6,148 nucleotides of DNA from assembly GCA_023417745.1 (NCBI GenBank), contig JAEZEM010000502.1, forward strand, positions 1 through 6,148. The letters run 5' to 3'. The stretch comes from Pseudomonadota bacterium. GTDB taxonomy: Bacteria > Desulfobacterota > Desulfovibrionia > Desulfovibrionales > Desulfovibrionaceae. Below are positions 1 through 5,043 of this stretch, one piece after another; within the stretch, counting starts at the first letter, position 1; each line of letters begins with the position of its first letter. The notes under the pieces are model-generated. The model did not search any database and had not been told where the DNA came from. It was given only the letters and a program-made list of their open reading frames with translations. The translations under genes were made by a program, and so were the position numbers.

Positions 1-204
1 CTTTCAGGCTGAGCAGGTAAATACAGTCAATCGCCTTACGGCGAAGCCGCCCCCCTTTTCTTCCAGATGAGGGGTCCGGGGGCCTCAGGCCCCCGGCCGC
101 CGGAGGCATCTTTCTCTTCTCCTCTCAATAATATGCCGGGCCTTTGCCGGCGCGTCACGGAAACGTCGTTTGTCGGGGCGGGGCGACGGCGGTAGACGGC
201 GGGC
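1..204. other. Leader region upstream of btaA, no gene seen
   Basis: I see no coding region here. A small dyad, TCGCC at 31-35 and GGCGA at 40-44, is followed by a C-rich stretch and TTTTC; it could be the weak end of a gene lying before the window. A much stronger hairpin lies at 76-96 and is listed separately. An AT-rich hexamer AATAAT at 127-132 could be a -10 element for btaA, but no convincing -35 lies 16-18 bases before it, so I do not call a promoter. Confidence 0.5.
76..96. terminator. Strong GC hairpin, possible terminator or recurrent intergenic element
   Basis: Bases 76-84 (CCGGGGGCC) pair perfectly with 88-96 (GGCCCCCGG) around a three-base TCA centre. The hairpin is followed by a CCGCCGGAGGCATC tail and a pyrimidine-rich tract at 111-125 rather than a pure T run. 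It sits about 110 bases before btaA, so it could end transcription from a gene to the left. From memory, hairpins with this kind of tail recur between genes in Desulfovibrio-type genomes; that is not verified here. Without a T run directly after the stem, intrinsic termination is only possible. Confidence 0.4.
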
Positions 205-1368
205 ATGAACCTCACTGTGTCACGGCGTCTGGGCGACGCTTTTTTTCGTTTTGTTCACGGCAACCGCTTGGTCTACAACACCTGCTGGGAAGACCCGCGT
301 CTGGACCGGCGTCTGTTGGCGCTGGGAGCCGACTCGCGGGTGGTGGTCATCACTTCGGCCGGCGACAACGCGTTGGACTATTTGCTGGACGATCCGGCCG
401 AGGTCGCCTGCGTGGACCTCAACTTCCGCCAGAACGCCTTGCTGGAGCTCAAGCGGGCGCTGTTTTGCAGGGCATCCTTCAAGGAACTCTTCACCTTTTT
501 TGGCGAAGGCGGCGGGCCGTTCTGCGCCGCGACCTACGCTCGGCTGCGGGGGCATTTGCCGGCCTACGCGGCGGCCTATTGGGATAAGAACATCGCGTAT
601 TTCAAGGGTGGCCGGTTGTCGCGCTCGTTTTACCACCACGGCGCATCCGGGGCGGCGGCCTTTTTGTTCACGCGGCTTTTGGGGCTGCTCAAGCCCGGGC
701 TGCGGCGTGAGATGCCGCGCCTGCTGGCTGCCGGGGATTTGGCCGAGCAGCGCCGGGCGTTTTCCGTGGTGGAGCCGGTCTTTTGGGATCGCCTCAGCCG
801 CTGGCTGGTGGCCCGGCCGGCGCTCATGGCTCTACTTGGCGTGCCGCGTCCGCAGATCGCGCTCATCCGCGATTCCCATCCGGGCGGTCTGGAAGGCTTC
901 GTGCGCGAGAAGGTGCGCCGGGTGTTCACCGAAACCGCCATGGCCGAGAATTATTTCTGGCGGGTGTATCTGACCGGCCGCTACGCCCCGGAGTGCTGCC
1001 CGGAGTATTTGAAGGAAGAAAATTTTGAGACGATCCGGGCGCGTCTGGGCCGGCTGGCGACCCATACGGACTCCCTCAGCGGCTTCCTGGCCGGTCATCC
1101 CGGCCCCTACAGCCATTTCGTGCTGCTTGACCATCAGGACTGGCTGGCCAACCACGATCCGGCCGCCCTGGCCCAGGAGTGGGAGCGCATCTTCGCCGCC
1201 GCCGCGCCTGGGGCCAAGGTGCTCATGCGTTCGGCCGGGTTGGACATCTCGTTCGTGCCCGAGGCGGCCCGGCGTCGGTTGACCTTTTTTCCGGAGGTGA
1301 CCGAGGCGCTGCACGCCGTCGACCGGGTCGGCACCTACGGCAGCCAGCATCTGGCGGTGGTGGCCTGA
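205..1368 (+). CDS. btaA: BtaA: SAM:diacylglycerol 3-amino-3-carboxypropyltransferase (DUF3419 family)
   Basis: The 387-residue protein should transfer the 3-amino-3-carboxypropyl group of SAM to diacylglycerol, giving diacylglyceryl-homoserine, the first step of betaine-lipid (DGTS) synthesis at the cytoplasmic membrane. The family signature VYNTCWEDPRLD is at residues 23-34. A SAM-binding-like glycine motif, ITSAGDNALDYL, follows at 49-60, and the acidic VDLN at 70-73 ends the next strand. NYFWRVYLTGRY (249-260), FVLLDHQDWL (305-314) and a C-terminal VGTYGSQHLAVV complete the typical pattern. Length is close to the roughly 400 residues of known BtaA proteins. The ATG at 205 has only a weak GGCGG-type ribosome site; I keep it because the conserved region begins about 20 residues later. 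It shares one base with btaB. Other DUF3419 activities cannot be excluded, but the btaB partner makes BtaA the best reading. Confidence 0.9.
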   Translation: MNLTVSRRLGDAFFRFVHGNRLVYNTCWEDPRLDRRLLALGADSRVVVITSAGDNALDYLLDDPAEVACVDLNFRQNALLELKRALFCRASFKELFTFFGEGGGPFCAATYARLRGHLPAYAAAYWDKNIAYFKGGRLSRSFYHHGASGAAAFLFTRLLGLLKPGLRREMPRLLAAGDLAEQRRAFSVVEPVFWDRLSRWLVARPALMALLGVPRPQIALIRDSHPGGLEGFVREKVRRVFTETAMAENYFWRVYLTGRYAPECCPEYLKEENFETIRARLGRLATHTDSLSGFLAGHPGPYSHFVLLDHQDWLANHDPAALAQEWERIFAAAAPGAKVLMRSAGLDISFVPEAARRRLTFFPEVTEALHAVDRVGTYGSQHLAVVA

Positions 1369-1997
1369 TGACGGCCGAGGCCTCGCCCTTGCCCGGTTAT
1401 TACCGGTTTCACGCCCGCATTTACGACGCCACGCGCTGGAGTTTTCTTTTCGGCCGCGACCGTCTCATCAACCTGGCCGCCGAAACCGTGGCTCGGGACG
1501 GCCTGGAGCGGCCGGCGCGGGTGGCCGAGATCGGCTGCGGCACCGGGCGCAATCTCCTGGCCCTGTCCCGGGCGCTGCCCGGGGCGTCGCTCACCGGCGT
1601 GGATCTGTGCCGGCCCATGCTGGAGCGTGCCCGCCGGGCCGTGTCCCGGACGGCCTGCCAGGCCCGGCTGTGTTGCGCCGCCTACGGCCCCGACACGTTC
1701 GCGCCGGGTTCTCTGGACCTCATCGTCTTTTCCTATGCCCTGACCATGTTCAATCCCGGCTGGGAAGCGGCCCTGGATACGGCCCGGGAGCATCTGGCCC
1801 CGGGCGGGCGCATTGCCGTGGTCGATTTCCACGACACGCCGACCAGCTGGTTCCGGGCCTGGATGGGCCTCAACCATGTGCGTCTCGACGGTCACCTCGC
1901 GCCCGAACTCCAGTCCCGTTTCACGCCCTGCCATCATGAACTGCGGCCGGCCTACGGCGGTCTGTGGCGCTATTTCCTTTCTCTTGGGCGCAAATAA
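1368..1997 (+). CDS. btaB: BtaB: SAM-dependent diacylglyceryl-homoserine N-methyltransferase
   Basis: This 209-residue class I methyltransferase is expected to add three methyl groups to the amino nitrogen of diacylglyceryl-homoserine, producing DGTS. Motif I, VAEIGCGTG, is at residues 52-60, the acidic post-strand motif GVDLCRPML at 77-85, a motif-IV-like FSYALTMF at 121-128, and HLAPGGRIAVVDFHD at 142-156. The aromatic N-terminal stretch (YYRFHARIYDATRW, 11-24) and the length, close to the about 210 residues of known bacterial BtaB, support the assignment. The ATG overlaps the btaA stop (TGATG), so the two are probably translationally coupled; an open frame extends upstream into btaA but is its shadow. 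A strong terminator follows four bases after the stop. The fold alone would fit many small-molecule methyltransferases; the specific call rests on the BtaA neighbour. Confidence 0.87.
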   Translation: MTAEASPLPGYYRFHARIYDATRWSFLFGRDRLINLAAETVARDGLERPARVAEIGCGTGRNLLALSRALPGASLTGVDLCRPMLERARRAVSRTACQARLCCAAYGPDTFAPGSLDLIVFSYALTMFNPGWEAALDTAREHLAPGGRIAVVDFHDTPTSWFRAWMGLNHVRLDGHLAPELQSRFTPCHHELRPAYGGLWRYFLSLGRK

Positions 1998-2000
1998 CAA

Positions 2001-2036
2001 GCGCGGCGACCGGTTGTCCGGTTCGCCGCGCCTTTT
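2001..2036 (+). terminator. Intrinsic terminator of the btaAB operon
   Basis: The left arm GCGCGGCGACCGG (2001-2013) pairs with the right arm CCGGTTCGCCGCGC (2018-2031) through 13 base pairs with one bulged base, around a TTGT loop. A C and four T residues (2033-2036) follow. It begins three bases after the btaB stop and is a classical factor-independent terminator. Confidence 0.8.
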
Positions 2037-2038
2037 AC

Positions 2039-2068
2039 TGCAAAACATAACAACAGTTATGTTTTGCA
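2039..2068. repeat. Perfect 13-bp inverted repeat, AT-rich
   Basis: TGCAAAACATAAC at 2039-2051 is repeated exactly in inverted form as GTTATGTTTTGCA at 2056-2068, with a four-base AACA spacer. It directly follows the btaAB terminator, between convergent genes. The stem is low in GC and no T tract follows on either strand, so it does not look like a terminator. It could be a protein-binding operator, a remnant mobile-element end or a recombination site; the sequence does not decide. Confidence 0.8.
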
Positions 2069-2129
2069 ATATGCTATGCCGTTAGTGTGCTGTTTGTTGC
2101 TCGGATGCGCTTGAGCAATGCCGTCGGCC

Positions 2130-3221
2130 TTAGGCCGGCGAGGCAGCCTCGGCCGCTTCGTAGCCTTCGACCAATTCCTTGAACAGTTCCGCCACCGACA
2201 TGATGCGATCCACCCGCCAGGCGTTTTGTCCGGCAAAGGCGAAGCCGTGGCGCAGCCGGCCCTTCTTGGCGTTGGCCAGGGCCAGGGTGATGCAGTAGGG
2301 GGCCTTGGTGTAGTCGCAGGTGTGGATGCAGCGGTAGGGGCAGCGGGCCGGCGTCTTGGAACCCTCGGCGGCAAGGTCGAGGAATTCGTTGTGCAGGGCT
2401 CGGCCGGGCATTCCCACGGGGCTTTTGATGATGACCACGTCTTTTTCCGTGGCTTCGACGTAGCTTTGCTTGAAGCGGTCGTCGGCGTCGCATTCGTAGG
2501 TGGCGACGAACCGGGTGCCCATCTGGACGCCGGCCGCGCCAAGCTCGATGAAGCGGCGGATGTCGGCCCCGGTGTAGACGCCGCCGGCGGCGATGACCGG
2601 AATGGGCGCGCCGTTGGGGGCGGTGTAGGGGGCGACCCCGGCCACCACTTCGCTGACGAGTTTTTCCAGCACAAAGTCAGGGTCGTCGATCTGCTCGGCC
2701 TTGAATCCCAGATGTCCGCCGGCCATGGGACCCTCGACTACGAAGGCGTCGGGGGTACGGCCGAAGCGCGACAGCCATTTCTTGCATAAAATCACTGCGG
2801 CCCGGGCCGAGGACACGATGGGCACGAGCTTGGTGCGCGCGCCTTCGGGCAGGTGTCCCGGCAGGTCCAGCGGCAGGCCGGCCCCGGAAAAGATGGCGTC
2901 CACGTTTTCGCGGATGGCGGTTTTGACCAGTTCCGCGAAGTTGGCCATGGCCATCATGATGTTGACGCCGATGGCGCCGCCTGGGGCGGCTTCCTTGGCG
3001 GCCCGGATTTCCCTGGCCAGCACTCGGTTGTTGGCTTCGATGTAGTTGGAGCCGAAATCCGGTTCGTTCATGCCGATGCCGGCCGCCGAGATGACGCCGA
3101 AGCCCCCGGCTGCGGCCACGGCCGAAGCCAACCCGGAGAGGGATATGCCTACGCCCATCCCGCCCTGGATGATGGCCCTGGGGATGGTGAGGTCACCGAT
3201 GGTTAAGGAAGGAAACGACAA
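2130..3221 (-). CDS. FMN-dependent nitronate monooxygenase / FabK-family (2-nitropropane dioxygenase-like) protein
   Basis: Taken from the TTG at 3221 the protein has 363 residues and forms an FMN-binding TIM barrel. QGGMGVGIS at 19-27 is the N-terminal flavin-binding loop, EGPMAGGHLGF at 163-173 contains the probable catalytic His170, and AAGGVYTG (211-218) plus GAAGVQMGTRF (228-238) are the phosphate-binding loops. The family includes nitronate monooxygenases, which oxidise alkyl nitronates with O2, and the enoyl-ACP reductase FabK; the true substrate in an anaerobe is unknown. Near the C-terminus four cysteines (294, 298, 302, 310) form a C-x3-C-x3-C-x7-C cluster that could hold a metal or Fe-S centre. 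The frame stays open to an ATG at 3440, but the added 73 residues are Arg-rich and unlike the family. TTG 3221 lies five bases after GGAG and puts MSFPSLTIGDL at the normal family start. The gene faces btaAB and appears monocistronic. Confidence 0.9.
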   Translation of the reverse strand: MSFPSLTIGDLTIPRAIIQGGMGVGISLSGLASAVAAAGGFGVISAAGIGMNEPDFGSNYIEANNRVLAREIRAAKEAAPGGAIGVNIMMAMANFAELVKTAIRENVDAIFSGAGLPLDLPGHLPEGARTKLVPIVSSARAAVILCKKWLSRFGRTPDAFVVEGPMAGGHLGFKAEQIDDPDFVLEKLVSEVVAGVAPYTAPNGAPIPVIAAGGVYTGADIRRFIELGAAGVQMGTRFVATYECDADDRFKQSYVEATEKDVVIIKSPVGMPGRALHNEFLDLAAEGSKTPARCPYRCIHTCDYTKAPYCITLALANAKKGRLRHGFAFAGQNAWRVDRIMSVAELFKELVEGYEAAEAASPA

Positions 3222-3225
3222 AGGG

Positions 3226-3235
3226 GCTCCGAAGG
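3226..3235 (-). promoter_or_regulatory. Ribosome-binding site that selects the TTG start
   Basis: On the - strand CGGAG is followed by CCCCT and then TTG. This Shine-Dalgarno sequence at proper spacing is the main reason for choosing TTG 3221 over the far upstream ATG at 3440. Confidence 0.6.
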
Positions 3236-3301
3236 TTGCAGGTGGAGGCGATATTGCCTGTCCTTCCTGGGAAGGGGCTCTGACACGGCGTCGCGATCCC
3301 T

Positions 3302-3317
3302 GGCGGTTGCAACCGCC
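3302..3317. promoter_or_regulatory. Perfect 16-bp palindrome upstream of the flavoprotein gene, candidate operator
   Basis: GGCGGTTGCAACCGCC is identical on both strands and is flanked by two copies of GTCGCGA (3290-3296 and 3318-3324). It lies about 80 bases before the TTG start of the divergent - strand gene. A TATAAA on the - strand at 3330-3335 could be a -10 element, which would put the palindrome just downstream of the transcription start, a usual place for a repressor site. No good -35 accompanies the TATAAA, so the promoter part is weak. Confidence 0.4.
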
Positions 3318-3442
3318 GTCGCGAGACACTTTATATTGCAAACCACACCGACGGACGTACTGCCGCCGACTTCCCGCCAAGGGGAAGGGCAGCGGCGAAA
3401 ACGCCAAGCGCCTGGCGGGTGTGCCGAAACGCCGGGCCATGC

Positions 3443-3472
3443 CCCGGACCGGGGCGATGGTCCCGGTCCGGG
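3443..3472. repeat. Perfect 11-bp GC inverted repeat
   Basis: CCCGGACCGGG at 3443-3453 is matched by CCCGGTCCGGG at 3462-3472 across an eight-base spacer. It would make a very stable hairpin on either strand, but no T run follows in either direction. It may be a structural or protein-binding element, or a terminator acting without a U tract. Confidence 0.6.
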
Positions 3473-3576
3473 CGACCGGCCGGGCCGGAGAGTCCGCCGA
3501 AGCGCCCCTATACCGTTAGGACCGCCCTTCTGGCAATGAGGTGTTGGGGCCTTTCGCGCCTGTCGTCAGACGTTTT

Positions 3577-3678
3577 TTAGGGAAGCCGCAAATTTTGCTC
3601 CTGGCGGCCGTCGATGATGGGGCGGTCGGGGCCGTGATTTGTCGGCGTCGGGGAGACGTCAATAATCTTCTGGGCCAT
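3577..3678 (-). CDS. Possible small ORF, 33 residues, unknown function
   Basis: Starting at ATG 3678 on the - strand, the peptide begins MAQKIIDVSPTP and ends EQNLRLP before a TAA. I do not recognise it. In favour of coding: most third positions are G or C (about 27 of 33) and the composition is balanced (Asp, Ile, Gln, Asn, Lys) rather than the Arg/Gly/Pro pattern of shadow frames here. Against: no Shine-Dalgarno site before the ATG, very short length, and an in-frame stop about 25 codons upstream that rules out a longer version. A 116-codon frame on the + strand (3541-3891, GTG start, no ribosome site) overlaps it and looks less protein-like. It could be a decayed gene fragment. Confidence 0.25.
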   Translation of the reverse strand: MAQKIIDVSPTPTNHGPDRPIIDGRQEQNLRLP

Positions 3679-3864
3679 TTTTTGGGCTACGGGCTGGGCC
3701 TGACGCGGGCAAGCCGTTCGGTATTTTCTACCGTGTTGCTACGTTTAATTGTGAAGGAATTATCATACTCCGAACTTTTTGGTGTCGTCATTTTGCATCG
3801 CATCGTGAAGCAATTCCTGAAGCCGCCTGTGGCCGCGTCCAGGGCAGGACGGCGGATACTATTT

Positions 3865-3882
3865 ATTAATTCAATTAATTCA
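3865..3882. repeat. Tandem 9-bp repeat ATTAATTCA x2
   Basis: Two exact adjacent copies mark the left edge of the AT-rich segment. TTAATT-C-AATTAA within them (3866-3878) also forms a dyad. Function is unknown, and simple AT sequence readily produces such repeats. Confidence 0.5.
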
Positions 3883-3995
3883 TATTGTTAATTATGTATT
3901 GAGAGTCACAAGAGTCGGGAGCGAGGAACTTTTTCCCAGGCTCGTACTGGCGCGCCCTGGAAGTATCTGCTACGATTTTGACAAATTATTGTCTC

Positions 3996-4025
3996 TTGAC
4001 GGCGGCCGAAGTTCGAAGATATAAG
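3996..4025 (+). promoter_or_regulatory. Candidate sigma-70-type promoter inside the AT-rich segment
   Basis: TTGACG (3996-4001) and TATAAG (4020-4025) each match consensus at five of six positions, with an 18-base spacer. A perfect TTGACA at 3978-3983 just upstream has no matching -10. Transcription would start near 4032, where no gene begins, which raises the possibility of a small RNA. Confidence 0.35.
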
Positions 4026-4031
4026 CAACCC

Positions 4032-4273
4032 GCCTCGCGTGTTACCGTTCTTTAAAATGTTCGCACGTCATGCACGAAAACGTGTTCTATAAATCGTGTG
4101 TTATACAGGATCAGACAGCACTATTCTAGCTAGTTTGTTATTAAATGCACGTGACAGCTGGGTACAGATTCAAAAAGTGTTGCAATGAGCTTGTGAAATT
4201 TATGAAGAGCGATGCAGTGTGGGAAAAAAATCACATGCCACGATAGATTTTAAGGCGTTTTAACGCGTTTTTT
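4032..4273 (+). ncRNA. Possible small RNA, speculative
   Basis: This is the interval between the promoter-like sequence at 3996-4025 and a weak terminator-like structure at 4255-4273. It contains only very short frames (up to 19 codons) with no ribosome sites. I recognise no RNA family; the call rests only on promoter and terminator candidates. Confidence 0.18.
4255..4273 (+). terminator. Weak terminator-like dyad with T run
   Basis: GCGTT (4255-4259) and AACGC (4262-4266) are complementary and followed by G and six T residues (4268-4273). The T run is good, but the stem has at most five pairs and a two-base loop, or four pairs with a TTTA loop, so efficiency is doubtful. Confidence 0.28.
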
Positions 4274-4373
4274 GCTGAAAAGATCGTTCTTGAGATCGGA
4301 TTGGTTGAGAGTTTTGCGCCAATAAAACGAAATGAATGATTAGATGAAAATAAAATAGCATCGTATAAATGTC

Positions 4374-4403
4374 TTGAAAAACGTGTTTGATTTTTAAGAT
4401 AAT
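4374..4403 (+). promoter_or_regulatory. Candidate sigma-70-type promoter for the nuoJ operon
   Basis: TTGAAA (4374-4379) and GATAAT (4398-4403), each five of six to consensus, are separated by 18 bases in an AT-rich context. Transcription would begin near 4410, leaving a leader of about 115 bases before nuoJ. It is the best promoter-like match directly upstream of the operon. Confidence 0.45.
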
Positions 4404-4471
4404 ATTTTATGTGTGAATCGTATGCCGCCACATTAGGTCAAATTCGCAACGTCGACTGGGGGGTGTTCGGT

Positions 4472-4528
4472 ATGGTCAGTTTGAAGAAGTCCAGAAGCCT
4501 TACGAGGAGAACAGCGGGGCGCTTATGA
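4472..4528 (+). CDS. Possible 18-codon leader ORF ending on the nuoJ start
   Basis: An ATG at 4472, about eight bases after a GGGGGG run (4458-4463), opens an 18-codon frame encoding a very basic peptide (MVSLKKSRS, then TRRTAGRL). Its TGA (4526-4528) overlaps the nuoJ ATG as ATGA, the arrangement used for translational coupling. An AGGAG (4505-4509) lies inside it. It may help ribosomes start on nuoJ, whose own ribosome site is poorly spaced. The short length means chance cannot be excluded. Confidence 0.3.
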   Translation: MVSLKKSRSLTRRTAGRL

Positions 4529-5043
4529 ATGAAATGTACCTTGGGCAGACCGCCTTTGCCTTCTACAGCCTGATCGCCCTTGCCGGCGGCGTCCTCGCCG
4601 TGTCCGCGGCAAGCCTCGTTCGGGCCATGCTTGGCTTGGTCGTATCCCTTTTCGGCGTTGCCGGACTCTATCTGCTGCTCCTGGCCGACTTCGTCGCCCT
4701 CATGCAGATTCTGATTTACGTCGGCGCCGTCACCGTGCTCATCTTCTTCGCCATCATGCTCACCCGGGCCTCGGCCGACGGCGGCGAAGGCCAGGGGCCG
4801 GGACTTCGCGGCGGGCTGCGCGGCGTGTTCGGAGCGCTGCTCCCGGCCGGCATCCTCGTGCCCTGCCTGGCCGTCTACGGCGTGGCCGGATTCCCCACTC
4901 CCAAAAATGTCAGCCCGGCCGAACTCGGCGCCGGACTGCTCGGTCCCTACACCATGGCCTTCGAGCTCATTTCGGTGGTGCTCCTGGCCGCCATGGCCGG
5001 CGCGGTGCTGCTGGCCTTTGAAAAGCGAGGAGCCGCCAAATGA
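4525..5043 (+). CDS. nuoJ: NuoJ: NADH-quinone oxidoreductase (complex I) subunit J-like membrane protein
   Basis: This 172-residue integral membrane subunit belongs in the proton-translocating arm of a complex I-like enzyme, beside NuoK and NuoA/H in the canonical complex. Hydrophobic helices are visible at about 9-30, 33-53, 55-80, 101-121 and 143-166. The conserved core LADFVALMQILIYVGAVTVL (53-72), with the glycine-containing third helix, is typical of NuoJ, as is the final helix with Glu147 in PYTMAFELISVVLLAAM. Length matches the family. The start is uncertain: ATG 4525 has AGGAG about 15 bases upstream, a second in-frame ATG lies at 4534, and the frame is open upstream to 4417 without a good start codon. 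It is the first recognisable gene of the operon and overlaps nuoK by four bases. Confidence 0.92.
   Translation: MNEMYLGQTAFAFYSLIALAGGVLAVSAASLVRAMLGLVVSLFGVAGLYLLLLADFVALMQILIYVGAVTVLIFFAIMLTRASADGGEGQGPGLRGGLRGVFGALLPAGILVPCLAVYGVAGFPTPKNVSPAELGAGLLGPYTMAFELISVVLLAAMAGAVLLAFEKRGAAK

Larger units (their letters stand above)
3222..3576. other. GC-rich intergenic stretch upstream of the flavoprotein gene
   Basis: No convincing gene. The open frames here, on either strand, read as Arg/Pro/Gly-rich shadows. The stretch holds the ribosome site and palindrome described separately, a short dyad CCTTCC/GGAAGG at 3262-3275, and a strong 11-bp inverted repeat at 3443-3472. Confidence 0.6.
3850..4440. 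other. AT-rich non-coding segment before the nuoJ operon
   Basis: Base composition falls sharply: 4321-4380 has 13 G/C in 60 bases, against 38 of 60 for 4921-4980 inside nuoJ. Frames are short; the longest, 66 codons on the - strand (4231-4431, GTG start), has no ribosome site and no recognisable motif. Seen here are a tandem 9-bp repeat ATTAATTCA (3865-3873 and 3874-3882), a small dyad GACAA-ATTA-TTGTC (3980-3993), two promoter-like sequences and a possible terminator. It may be a long regulatory region, an acquired fragment, or a segment carrying a small RNA. Confidence 0.6.

Noticed and set aside
152..169. Pho-box-like pair GCGTCAC and ACGTCGT, 11 bases apart, upstream of btaA
   Set aside because: Attractive because DGTS synthesis is often phosphate-controlled, but the half-sites match CTGTCAT-type units at only about five and four of seven positions, which is too weak to call.
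2097..2140. Terminator for the flavoprotein gene: dyads TTGCTC/GAGCAA (2097-2118) and GGCC-TAA-GGCC around the stop codon
   Set aside because: Stems are short or overlap the stop codon, and no T tract follows on the - strand.
2063..3342. TTTGCAATAT at 2063-2072 and its inverted copy at 3333-3342 flanking the flavoprotein gene, as if ends of a mobile unit
   Set aside because: A 10-bp inverted match is expected several times by chance in a window this size; there is no target duplication and no transposase.
3222..3440. 73-residue N-terminal extension of the flavoprotein
   Set aside because: Arg-rich, no targeting-signal pattern, contains palindromic regulatory-like DNA, and a well-spaced ribosome site precedes TTG 3221.
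3541..3891. 116-codon + strand open frame with GTG start
   Set aside because: No ribosome site, no recognisable motif, it crosses the composition boundary into AT-rich sequence, and it overlaps a - strand frame with better codon bias.
4077..4387. AAAACGTGTT occurring twice (4077-4086 and 4378-4387)
   Set aside because: Only 10 bp and in biased sequence; consistent with chance.
4231..4431. 66-codon - strand open frame in the AT-rich segment
   Set aside because: GTG start without a ribosome site and no family resemblance. It overlaps the candidate nuoJ promoter and is probably a chance frame.
4417..4524. In-frame upstream extension of nuoJ, or the tail of a nuoI-like gene fused to it
   Set aside because: The frame is open, but the residues match no known NuoI or NuoJ segment I recognise and there is no good start codon; the ATG at 4525 fits the family length.
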